Below, piece by piece: positions 47,610-58,092 of a stretch of DNA of 64,000 nt. The notes under the pieces are model-generated. The model was not told where the DNA came from and did no database searches. It saw nothing but the letters and a program-made list of their open reading frames with translations. The position numbers were made by a program, and so were the translations under genes. Source of the stretch: Cryptomeria japonica (Eukaryota; Streptophyta; Pinopsida; Cupressales; Cupressaceae); contig NC_081413.1 in the NCBI RefSeq assembly GCF_030272615.1, positions 557,095,136 to 557,159,135 of the forward strand. The letters run 5' to 3'. Numbering within the stretch: position 1 is the first letter of the stretch; every line of letters starts with the position of its first letter.

Positions 47610-48313
47610 ACTCCTTTTTGATTTTAAGAGCTTTGAATTGAAAAGATACAAAATACTACTGCATTGTGTCCTCTCCACACCATACAGATGCTTCACACTG
47701 AAATTTTATTATTGTTACCTGCACGTGCTGCAAAATCTGAACAGAATTGGAACTCCAAAAGATTCTATATAAGCATTCAGTTCTGGCTCTTCTGTTTCAA
47801 AGAAATGGGCTTATCAATTTTCACAGACAGCTTTCAATTCTTTAATTATGTCCATAGTCTGAGTGAAGGTAGAATGTTAAATAGCACCAAATGATGGTAC
47901 CCTATCCAAGTCCTAATGACAATCGAAAACAAACACTCCAAGTTTTTTTGTTTACAATGCCTTAAAAACACTAAACCACCAACATAAGAGGATAAAGCTC
48001 TAGGAAAGAAAATTTTGAGTGCAACAATAACAAACTTTGATCCAAAGCATAATCACTGTATATTGTTCAAGAAAGAACATGAATTGCTTAAGCTCTGGCA
48101 AATTCTTCCAGCCAGATTCAAGTTAAACCTTCACATTACACTTAATTTGCATTAGAACAGATTGAATCTGAAAACATTTTACTCTTTTAAGTAAATAACT
48201 CTTGAAGCATTACAACAATAAACAAACAAGAAAAGTTCTACTTTCAGATCAAAACATCAATTCCATGAACTGAAAATTAAGAATAACTGCTAGAAGTACC
48301 AACTGCATTCCTT
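47610..48313 (-). promoter_or_regulatory. 5' flank and probable promoter region of the RING gene
   Basis: About 700 bp lie between the RING start codon and the solo LTR. No TATA box can be assigned with confidence. Any transcript leader would lie here, and the LTR could have added promoter sequence. Confidence 0.35.
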
Positions 48314-48965
48314 TGTAATATCCCTACATAAATATTAATATATAATCAATTATCTTATTTCTCATCTTATTAATTTATTTCTTATATAACCAATTTCTAT
48401 CTTATATTCTTATATAATCAATATCTAAATATTAATTTATAAACAATGTTTAATATTTAATATTAATTTATAATCAATAATAATTAATATTAAATAATAT
48501 AATAAATTAATGTATTGAAGTGCTGTTTGAAAAGGCACGATTCCATTATTCTTAGCGATGGCTTATTAAGAAACTCACGATGTATAGAACGGGTGCAAGG
48601 AAAGGGTGTTGACTAAGAGCCACGTCCTTGCACACAAGACCATTGAAAAAAGCTTATAAGGACAGGAATCCAAGTGGGAGAAAGCAGGGAATGACAAGGA
48701 AAGAAAAAGGTGAAAGGCTGAGTCAGTGGATGTCAGCGATTTATATCTGGTTGCCAACGGTATGCTGATAATAATTGTTATACTGTTAATGTTTCTTTCT
48801 GAGAGTATTCTGCTGTAACTTATCTGAAATATAATTAAAAGAATATATATATAATGTCTTGATCAGAAAAATAATAATATTAGATTGTAAAAATCAGAAA
48901 GAACTCTAAAATAAACATTAAAGAGAATATGTATATACTATTCATTCTTGCTACTACTGTCTATT

Positions 48966-49499
48966 GATTTTACGATCAGAATTCAATTAAGCAGGGATAA
49001 AGCAATAATGAACAATAAGACACAGTCAATACCCTGGGAAAACCTTCCTTCTTGAGAGAGAAAAACCCAGCAACAATAATCTCTTTTGCTGTTATATTAA
49101 TGAAGACAGAAATCTGCTTTACAATTGGCCCAAAGACTAGGCCAATCTGAAGTAATGAGTATAGCACCTCTCCTAGGAGCAATTTATACAAAGACTGAGA
49201 TATCTCCTTAATATATTGATCTGAAGCAATATGATAATATGCTGAAGATAGTTGATCCTCCTGAGGTCACATGAACTTGCCTTTTATGAGAATTTGAATA
49301 TGTCTTGAATGAATTTGCTTGAGTGAATATATACATGCATGGTGACCATTCGTGAAAGGTCAGCCCTCTTCAAAAACGAGGTGACTTTACAAACAGAAGG
49401 AGATGACTTTTGGTGAAGAGTCAGCCTCAACAAATAAATATAAATGAATGCTGCCGATTTCATTTCTGGGCGGAGATACTTTCCCACCGCTATACAACA
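48966..49499 (-). repeat. 3' LTR of the gag-only element
   Basis: About 534 bp, from GATTTTACGATCAGAATTC to CCGCTATACAACA on the plus strand. It aligns with 51270-51801 with only scattered substitutions. Confidence 0.85.
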
Positions 49500-49536
49500 A
49501 CACTCCCTCTTAGCTCGGGAGATATCTTTCCAGATA

Positions 49537-49890
49537 TTCATGTCATGGAGTCTCTCAACATGACACTCACAATGGTTACACCCATTTGTGGAAGAAAGTT
49601 CATCACGGAGTCACTCAACGTGATAACGTCATGGAGTCCCTCAACATGACATTCACCGTGGCTACTCCCATGTGTGAAAAGGAATATGTGCACAAGTGCC
49701 CATCATGGAGTCACTCAATGTGATGTCTTCATGGAGTCACTCAACGTGATGTCTTCATGGAGTCACTCAACATGACGTCCACCGTGGCTACTCCCATGTG
49801 TGGAAAAACACAAGTACAAAGAATTCATCACAAAGTCTCTCAACGTGATGTTGTCATGGAGTCTCTCAACATGACATCCACCATGGCTAC
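49537..49890. repeat. hairpin-like tandem repeats: TCAYG-GAGTCNCTCAA-CRTGA
   Basis: About eight copies of a 20-22-bp unit. In several copies the stem ends vary together: TCATG pairs with CATGA, TCACG with CGTGA. They are interspersed with CACCGTGGCTACTCCCATGT. They lie between gag and the 3' LTR. Confidence 0.85.
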
Positions 49891-49904
49891 TCCTAGAGGG
49901 TGGA

Positions 49905-50090
49905 AAGAACCACATCTCTGTCTCGGAGATGGACAAGAGCTTTCACCTCAAATTTCTTCGTCTCAAAGAAAAATGCATCGACAAGGGCTTTCACCTCAAA
50001 TTTCTCCATCTCAGAGAAAAAATGCATTAACAAGGGCTTTCACCTCAAATTTCTCTGTCTTAGGAAAAATGCATTAACAACAAATAAAAC
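49905..50090. repeat. tandem repeat of about 55 bp, three copies
   Basis: The unit ACAAGGGCTTTCACCTCAAA plus TTTCT(T/C)CGTCTC-AGAAAAATGCAT is repeated three times with small differences. It is adjacent to the hairpin repeats. Confidence 0.88.
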
Positions 50091-50235
50091 AAATTAATGA
50101 TGCTAAGCCTCCCTCTCAGCAAGGGCTTCAAGTACTAGTATCAACCTTCTGACCTTCTCGTCCAAGGTTGCCTTTGTTGGTTTGTCAGACTCCCTCTAAA
50201 TGTTAATTCCTCCTCTTCGAAGAAACTGGTCGACT

Positions 50236-51095
50236 TTAGAATAAGAAACCTTCTAAATCAACTTTAGAGATTGGCTCCTTCTGAGATGTCCCCATGGCAA
50301 TTTTCGTAGTAGAAGCAAGTTGTGTAGTTCTTAATTTGCAATCTTGGGCAAAGCAACCATACTTGTCACACCTGAAACACTGAATGTGAGAGAAATCCTC
50401 CTTCTTCGGATCTGGGGCAGAATCTGATTCTCTGTCTCTATTCCTTTTTCTTCTTTTGCCTCTTTCTCTAGAAGTGTGTGTAGCAAGAACTTGATTTTCT
50501 ACATCATGATTGTTTCGCCCAATTCCTCTTGCTGCCAACCTGGACTCTTCTTGAATACAATCAGTTCAAAGACGATCAGATTTGGGCAACTTAGATCTCC
50601 CATTGATGCTTTGGATGAAGGGCTCCCAAGATTGGGGAAGACCACTTAGTGCCAACATACCAAGATCTCTGTCTGCAATTATGTCCCCAATAGCGCTCAA
50701 CTGATCTCTCAAATCAGCAATCTTCATAAAGGATGAGATAACTGAATCTTCTTTATCCATTTTTACATGGTGAAGTTGTTGTCTCAAAGCAAGGGCTCTG
50801 CTGGTGTTGTTGATCTCATACATGCCTTTTAGAGTATCAAACATTTCTTTAGCTGACTTCAACTTGGAGATGATCGGTACTAGGTGATTTTCATCACAGA
50901 GTCTATCAAGATCTTCCTAGCTTTTGTGCCATTCTTCTTCCACTGGATTTTCTCAGTATCATCGGAAGGCTCGGGCATATCATGTTCTACGAAATCAAGA
51001 AGATCGTTCTCCTCTAATGCAATGAGTACCCTAGGTTTCCAAGAGTTGAAGTTTGAGGCTCCATCAAGCCTATCTTCTACCTTGACACCATTCAT
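50236..51095 (-). pseudogene. Copia-type gag of the TR-GAG element
   Basis: From ATG 51095: MNGVKVEDRLDGASNFNSWK, with the usual gag opening (LDGASNFNSWK...ALEENDL). Then come the UBN2 core (EMFDTLKGMYEINNTSRALA, LRQQLHHVKM, LALSGLPQSWEPF), a basic linker and a zinc knuckle CFRCDKYGCFAQDC near 50385, where the usual His is Cys. Only a one-base frameshift near 50880 and one in-frame TGA near 50565 break it; other copies may therefore be intact. Gag packages the RNA into virus-like particles in the cytoplasm. Confidence 0.82.
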
Positions 51096-51251
51096 CTTTT
51101 TCCGAACAAATTCTCCTTCAAAGATCTGCCCTTAGGTCTGAAATGAAATAATTTGCAACGTTAGATTTGCATTACTATGCCTTCAAGATCTACCCTAGAG
51201 AAAGGTTTACTTGACTACTTAAAACAAGTCTAATCAGATCTTTTCTTAAAC

Positions 51252-51265
51252 CCGCTTTGATACCA
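51252..51265 (-). other. primer-binding site of the TR-GAG element
   Basis: Minus strand TGGTATCAAAGCGG directly after the LTR end ...AATCAACA; 11 of the first 12 bases match the initiator-Met site TGGTATCAGAGC. Confidence 0.85.
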
Positions 51266-51801
51266 TGTTGATTTTATGATCAGAATTCAGCTAAGCAAAG
51301 ATAAAGCATTAATGAACAATAAGACAGTCGATACCCTGGGAAAACCCTCCTTCTTGAGGGAAAAAAACCCAGCAACAATAATCTCTTTTATTGTTATATT
51401 AATGAAGACAGAAATCTGCTGTACAATTGGCCCAAAGACTAGGCCGATCTGAAGTAATGAGTATAGCACCTCTCCTAGGAGCAATTTATACAAAGACTGA
51501 GATATCTCCTTAATATATTGATCTGAAGCAATATGATAATATGCTGACAATAGTCGATCTTCCTGAGGTCACACGAACTTGCCTTTTATGAGAATTCGAA
51601 TATGTCTTCAATAAATTTGCTTGAGTGAATATATACATGCATGGTGACCATTCGTGAAAGGTCAGCCCTCTTCAAAAATGAGGTGACTTTACAAACAGAA
51701 GGAGATGACTTTTGGTGAAGAGTTGGCCTCAACAAATAAATATAAATGAATGCTGCCGATTTCATTTTTGGGCGGAGATACCCTCCCGCCGCTATAGAAC
51801 A
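51266..51801 (-). repeat. 5' LTR of the gag-only element
   Basis: 536 bp, plus-strand ends TGTTGATTTTATG and CCGCTATAGAACA. Confidence 0.87.
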
Positions 51802-52061
51802 CTATTAGTATTTAAGAAGATGGGATTGAGTTGTTTCCAAGAGGGGCAGTCTAAATCCAGCCAATAGGATGATTCCCAAGATAGGTTAAGGATCAGTGTC
51901 CCGTAAACTTTGAGGGCATAGTCCCAAGATTGGGTAAGGGCTTTGATCCATAAATTTTGAGGGAGCCTATTGAGTTTGGTATCTAAGCGCCTGGCAACAT
52001 AGTCATCTCCTTCTTCCTTAAAAGTTAAAACTGGAGTAGTGACAAGGATTGAACTTTGCAT
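51792..52061 (-). other. 89-codon ORF inside solo LTR B, unknown
   Basis: An open frame (from MQSSILVTTPVLTFKEEGDD to PIFLNTNSVL) lies in a segment, about 51807-52058, that has no counterpart in the related LTR at 56519-58092. It reads like coding sequence (LPQNLWIKALTQSWDYALKV) but I do not recognise it. It may be a captured or inserted gene fragment. Confidence 0.35.
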
Positions 52062-52315
52062 TAAGAATTATGGATGATAAAATTAATTATCTAATATGAT
52101 AGAATTAATTGTCTAGTATGGTGGATTGACAATTTATTCATTAATAATTGATAAATTATTTAAAACTATGGAATATCACGGATTTGATTTATGTTAAGGA
52201 AAGAGCTAAGAGTAGGGTTGTCTCCTAATCGCTTTAGTTTTAAGTCATAAGTATGTTGAAATAAATTAATTACTGTTATAACAGGCCTAAACTTAGTAGG
52301 GGACATCACATCCTT

Positions 52316-53559
52316 GTAGACAAATGTATTGTTTCTGAAAACAATTTCAGAAATACACTCATCATCTCATAGACAATATAATAAAATGCCAACAGATAAA
52401 ATAATATTGAGTTTTTCCAAAAAAAACATAGTTTTAGCTTTCAAAAAAACCTAAAGTTCCTAACAAAGGCCACTTGAGAGGATAATGTTCGTTGACTCGA
52501 CCTCTGGTATTTCCTGCTATAAAAAGGCCTCCTACCTGTCAAAGTTGGCCTTGTACTGTCAAAAAGAGAGTACTTCTACCAGGAGAACTTGCCAAAGGGT
52601 CATGATGCATTATATGCATAAATGACCCCATATTCAACCTTATAGCCCAAATCTTGAGAATAAATCCAAACTGACTGGATATCAGGACATATGATGCAGA
52701 AAAGAACAACATTAAAATATTCTTGCCAGATCAGACAGAAAATAATGTCCTTGTATAATATTGTAAGATCTCCATTGAGTTATGGGAAAAGAACAATGTT
52801 AAACCAAGCAAGCTGGATATACAATTCTCCAAACAACACTGCAGTTCATGGTCGGTCATTATATCAAGTGCTTTGAGTTCTCATTATCACTCTAAATAAA
52901 CTTGAATTCTACAATCTTCCCATTCAGCAACTTTTTTGGCTACCAAACGCATTCATTTTTCACATGATTTATCTAATGTTTTCCTAAACATTGCATTCGA
53001 TCTTTGTTTTGCCTCTTGTCTAATGCATTTTAAAGCATGTCTCATTAGTCATGTACTGGCATTGATCAAAGCCTGAGAAACATGACATTGGCAAACACAG
53101 AAAACAAGAATTTGATCAAGATTCTTTAAGCAAGAAAGACTTACATTTGACTGAGAATGACTCCATACAAAACATTTTGTATGGGTATAAGTTACAACAA
53201 CCATATGGGTAGATAAGACTAGCATGCAACTACTTTTAACAATCTCTATAAAGGGTGTACCTTGGTGAAGCCCAAAGCTATGACTAATACCTAGAATATA
53301 AACATAATTTGCTCAATTTAAGTAACAAGACACCCTATTATTGATTCTTAAATGAGCAACAACCATTATAGATCGAAGAAAAGGTTGTAATATAGGCAGT
53401 GAAATTCAGCTTAAATACTAGAATGATAAAGATGGTAAAATAATAATAATGTTAACAATATCAAATCTAGTCCACAAAAAATCTTGAAATACGATATTCT
53501 TAATAAGACAAAATTGAAATGCAATAAAGATTGTTATTTTTTGACTGATCAAAATTATT
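52316..53559. other. intergenic stretch, no gene seen
   Basis: AT-rich; no domain, LTR end or repeat that I can name. Confidence 0.5.
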
Positions 53560-53830
53560 TTTCTAAGGTGTTCTTAAAAATAAAATGAATATTAATAGAA
53601 TAAAGATTAATGCCCGTGATCCCCATGGTAAAACTGGTCATTGTACTAATCAAAAAACATCTTGAGGTGAGCAAACTCATAAAATTTGTGATACTCTTGA
53701 AACTGAAGATGAATTCCATTTCCTTTTAACGTGCCATGCCCTTAATACTGTGAGAAATAAATTCACCTAGTTTCATAAATCAATAAGCTTTTAGGACCTT
53801 GTAGCATAAAAGAATCAAAAAATATTGTGC
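53560..53830 (+). pseudogene. fragment resembling a LINE C-terminal zinc domain
   Basis: Reads RINARDPHGKTGHCTNQ, a stop, then KICDTLETEDEFHFLLTCHA and LNTVRNKF. The C...EDE-HFLL-C...R spacing resembles the zinc-binding tail that follows reverse transcriptase in some non-LTR elements. The upstream domains are absent. The family is uncertain. Confidence 0.4.
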
Positions 53831-54539
53831 CTTTGTTTCCACCAAGTTCAAATATGGGAATGATTTTTTCTTGGCTTCTCCTAAGAATTTTTCAAAATTT
53901 TTAGGGTTTGATTTTCGAAATTCAAAGGCAGATCATGTTGTTTCTGTGGGTGCTTATTTTTTTCTTTTTAAGTTTGTAATTTGTGATTTTTAATTGTATG
54001 AGACCTAGCCGAGCCCATGAATATTTTTTTGTTCGCTCCCGCATATATTATTCGCGTGCGATTTGTTTATTTCACTTCCGGTGCATTATTTTTCCCTCTG
54101 CAACTCACAATAGATCAATTGAGATATTTTTATGGTGTGCTTTGTGCGCGACGAATGTTTTTGGGGTTTTTTATTTCACACGGCTGCATTCCTGACCTAC
54201 GCCTTTTCAGGTCACAATCTGTTTCCTGCGACCTGTGAAAATCATTTCTATGCAGCCTCCAATTTTCTGCAGCTAGGGCACGTCGAAAATTTCAAGATCT
54301 TCCTAGGGTTTTGCTTGCCAACCTAGATTTTCCTCCTGGGTTTTGCTGATAACTTTTTTGCAACCTAGGATTTGTAGAAAAATTCCTAGGTTTTCAGTAA
54401 ATCTTGAAATCTGTGCATTGGGTTCCATGCCAAGGTTTTCAATTGTTTTTGTCTTGGGATCTGTGTCGACTGATCAATAGCTTTTGCCTTGGTTTGTGTG
54501 CCTTCATAGGGTTGACTAGTGTTGACCTTCATTTCCGTG

Positions 54540-54926
54540 ATGGCGTCTTTGACCAACATAATGTTGGAGCGTAGTCAGAAGTTCAACAACCGCAACTACA
54601 ACACCTAGAAACAACACATGATGACCATTTTTGAGTATCATTGCCTTGATCAGCTTGTTCTGGGCAAGACTACTTGTCCTACAACGGTGAGCACACACCA
54701 AGACAAATTTTATGAGCAAAATCGAGAGGCTGTCATGTTCATCAAATTATCTATCACAAATGATCAACTCCCTAAAGTAACGTCTAGAAAAATAGCTAAA
54801 AAAATCTGGGATCTCTTGAAGAATCTTCATGAAACATCCAACAAGAGTCGATCTTTCTTTCTAAAGAATATGTTGTATGAGCTAGGGGATAAGACCCATG
54901 CCATAGGGGGCCAGAAGGGCATGTGA
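54540..54926 (+). pseudogene. Copia gag fragment
   Basis: From ATG 54540 (MASLTNIMLERSQKFNN), one stop near 54606, then an open run to 54926. It carries UBN2-type gag motifs: IFEYHCLDQLVLGKT, KIAKKIWDLLKNLHETSN, FFLKNMLYEL. Sequence upstream (53990-54539) has short leader-like non-coding character. No knuckle, protease or later domain follows. Instead a repeat region leads to a polypurine tract and LTR, so this may be another gag-only element. Confidence 0.65.
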
Positions 54927-55079
54927 CCGCTTTTGGGCTCAATATGGGACGGTTGGGCAACCCTGATTGTATTCTAGTTTCAAATTCTTATAATAGAATG
55001 AATTACCTTTATGATCTTGTAAACAATAATTGTTGCCTATGTAAATGATTTATGATTTTGTGTTTACTATATGCCTGAT

Positions 55080-56455
55080 GTGTCTTCAACCTGATTGCTC
55101 CATTATATATGTTTTAGGGATTGCTTAATGTTGTCATGTTTTCAGCATAATTACATCATGTACCTTCCTAATGTATGTATTCTTTGTATATATATTACGT
55201 GTATTCATGTGATTGCTTCATGTCTAAGATGTTTTTCAGCAAGAATATCTTGTGTCTTTATGTGTTGCTTCATGACTGTTGTGTCTTCAGCATGTCCACT
55301 CCATGAGTGCCTTTCTTATATGAGCTTGTACACTACATATATTTGTGTATTGCTTCAAGCCTTACTTGTCTTATGCACATATGTCATGCTCAGTGTAGTG
55401 GCATATCACTTTGTATTTTACGTGAATGCTCCATCTATGCTCCATGCCTTACTACTTCATGTTTACATGTGGGCTATTTCATACTTTGTGTATATACTTA
55501 TGGCTTTGTGCTACGTCTGATAGTTATTTAAGTGAATTGCTTCATGCTTTAAGGGTATTCACGTACCTAATGTGTGTTTCTCTTAAATGTATATACAGTT
55601 CATAATTTGTGGATATTTATGTATTTGTTGTGTCTTCAATATGTTGTTCCCATGTATGTTTTATATGTGTACATGTACATTTGTAATGAATGTATAATTA
55701 TGCGATTGCTCCATGTTTGTTACATTTTCAGCATGACTGTGTCACACACACCTTCCTAATGTATGTTGCACGTCCTGAAAATGCTTCGCATCATGAAATA
55801 TTTTTAATGTGTTATTCTATGTGTATTTTATATGCCTTTCTCAAATGCTTCATATCTTAAACATAGTTACTTCAAGACTGATGTGTTCACGGAATGCTTA
55901 TCTCGCGTGCGTTCTCTAAGTGTATGTATCATGAATGAGTTACATGTATTTCACTTGTATGTGCATACCTTAATTGTATTCACTTGTAATACACGACTAC
56001 TTCACACCTTGTGTATATTCATGTGTATGTTCATGTGTATACTCCATGTTTTATGTAGATGCTTCTTGCCTTATATGCTTTGGATTTACACCTTATATGT
56101 ATTTGTATGTATGTCTCATGTCTTATGTATTCATGTGTATGCTCAATGTATTGAGAGTGCTTACTTTGTGTATGCTTCATATACATGCTTTGCACCTCCA
56201 TATGACATGTATGCTCCATATCTTACATGTATTTGTGGATATTGCTACAAGTATTACTTTTGTCTATGCTTCAAGATTTCCATGTATACTTCAAGCTTTG
56301 AATGACTTCGTGTGTATTACTCCATGCCATCCTCTTAATGTCTCATGCTTCATGTGTACTAAATATATTCAGGCTTCATGCCTCATTACTTTACATGTAT
56401 CATGTGTGTACTTCATGTATGTCTCGTGTCTTTATGTATACCTTATGTTTTATTA
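55080..56455. repeat. 1.4-kb degenerate repeat region (ATGCTTCATG / TTCATGTGTAT words)
   Basis: Built from diverged copies of TATTCATGTGTATGCTTCATG-like units of about 20-30 bp. The three Cys- and Tyr-rich plus-strand ORFs of 141-160 codons here arise from the repeat's composition and are probably not genes. Confidence 0.65.
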
Positions 56456-56499
56456 GGAGATGACTCGATTGGGAAAATTGTCAATTGCTTGAGGATAAG

Positions 56500-56518
56500 C
56501 AATTTTGGGAAGGGCGGA
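56500..56518 (+). other. polypurine tract before LTR C
   Basis: GCTTGAGGATAAGCAA, then TTTTGGGAAGGGCGGAC directly before the LTR: the arrangement of the plus-strand primer at the 3' end of many plant LTR elements. Confidence 0.6.
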
Positions 56519-58092
56519 CTATCATGTCCCCTCCATTATTATATATATCCTAAATAAAACACTTATTATTATTAATTAATATGAAAATTACCATCAAATG
56601 ATAATTTGAAATTTATTTATTTATTAAAAATTATTATTTAATTAATATTTATTAAAATTTATTACTAATAATGATCTTGAAATATTCAAATAAAAAAAAA
56701 AATTAATATTATATTCTAAACATAATTTATATAGTATAAATTATAAAACATGCGATTAACCTACTCCCATCATCTCTGGATATGAAGGATTGAATATTGC
56801 ATTAACCCATGTATCAATTAACAAACAACGATATGGATATATTACCGATGCATCCAAGAATTGACTAAGTATCAAAGACTACCAATTGATCATCACTGCA
56901 TGCTATCGATCTATCATATTACCCATACACAATCGACTAGATTAATAAATATCGATGAGTCCAAGAAAATATATAATATGGTGCAATGTTCGGCGATCAT
57001 GTTAACATCGATAAAGATAATGTCTCAGCAAATAAACACCAACTATCGTGGTACTGAAGTATCAAATTAGCGGCTGGGTTGTAGAATAGTCAGCAATTAA
57101 GGAAAGGGGTCTTTAGGCAGAGATTAAGTCTTAAAATAAAACTGATTAGAGGTGCACTAAGGATGCTAATTGATAAGAATTAACAAATACCAAGAATCGC
57201 CATTATCCATTAGGGACAACGCAAGGCATGACTCTTCAATAAGGTGATTCTTCAAAAGGCGTGACCTTTAAGAGATAAAGGTATAAAGAAGTTTCAAATA
57301 CGAAAAGGATAATATCAGCAATTACATACAACTAAAAATCTAAAATATATAAATATTTAAGGAGAAGAGAGAGACATTATCTGACAACATCTATCAAATC
57401 AGATCAGATCAGAACTGTTATTAAGTTACAGGCAGTAACATCCTTGTTTCGGGTGATATGCATAGGGGATGTGTTTAATAAGTAAGCTTCATATATGTAG
57501 CCCAATAATGTTTGTATATAGAATTTAATAACAATATTAACCAAGACTGCAATATTGTATAACAGTAATACTTAATTCCATAACAGTGGCAGACCAGATC
57601 TGCTGTGCGTCAGATCTGTCCGCCCTTTAACCAGCACCTAAATATAGTAAAAACCAATGTTTAAAGCAGTGGTAGTATCAATGAAGTATCTAAAATGTAA
57701 TTAACAAATACATTCATAATTAGTTATATTATTTAATTAATTAATTTATGTGTATATAGTCAAATCAGAATAAGGATTATATATATATATATATATAGTA
57801 ATGTTGTAATATTAATAAGGTTATATACATATACATACGTATATATACATAATGTCTTAATTAGACAAATAACGATATTAGATTGTAAATCAGAAGGAGC
57901 TCATAAGAATTATGGATGTATGATAGATGAACAATTTATTTATTAATAGTTAACTGATTGAGCAATGGAATATCACTGATTGGATTCATGCTAGGGGGAA
58001 ATGTCTCCTAATATATTTAGTTTGAGTCATAAGTATATTGAAATAGATTGATTGTGGTTAAAACATGTCTAAACCTAGTAGGGGACATTACA
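56519..58092 (+). mobile_element. LTR C, TGTAATGTCC family (3' LTR)
   Basis: Begins TATCATGTCCCCTCC (first bases mutated from TGTAATGTCCCC) and ends TAGTAGGGGACATTACA. TATA-like AAAGGTATAAAGAAG lies near 57278. A (GATCA)n word near 57395 is followed by AACTGTTATTAAGTTACAGG, shared with LTR E at 63.2 kb. No matching 5' LTR was found. At its right end it abuts Copia pol sequence. Confidence 0.7.

Larger units (their letters stand above)
48966..51801 (-). mobile_element. gag-only LTR retrotransposon (TR-GAG type)
   Basis: Two highly similar LTRs (48966-49499 and 51266-51801) flank only 1.77 kb. The minus-strand order is LTR, primer site, gag, tandem repeats, purine tract AAGAGGGAGTG, LTR. There is no protease, integrase or reverse transcriptase. 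The 5 bases CTATT occur at 48961-48965 and 51802-51806, a fitting target duplication if the outer four bases (TGTT on plus) of the left LTR were lost on insertion. It must be mobilised by enzymes of another Copia. The close LTRs make it the youngest LTR element here. Confidence 0.82.
48314..52310 (+). mobile_element. solo LTR B, TGTAATGTCC family, interrupted
   Basis: Begins TGTAATATCCCTAC at 48314 and ends TAGTAGGGGACATCACA at 52310. The flanks are a perfect 5-bp duplication TCCTT (48309-48313 and 52311-52315). The LTR itself is about 1.15 kb (48314-48965 plus 51802-52310); a gag-only retrotransposon occupies the middle. Its last 250 bp and its AATGTCTTGATCAGA / AATGTCTTAATTAGA segment resemble the LTR at 56519-58092. 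It lies just upstream of the RING gene. Confidence 0.8.

Noticed and set aside
55095..56456. Three Cys/Tyr-rich ORFs of 141-160 codons that look like membrane proteins
   Set aside because: They overlap in two frames of a degenerate repeat region and their composition follows the repeat words.
48314..58092. LTR B and LTR C as the two LTRs of one large element
   Set aside because: B has its own perfect TCCTT target duplication and B and C are only moderately similar outside their 3' parts, so they are separate insertions.
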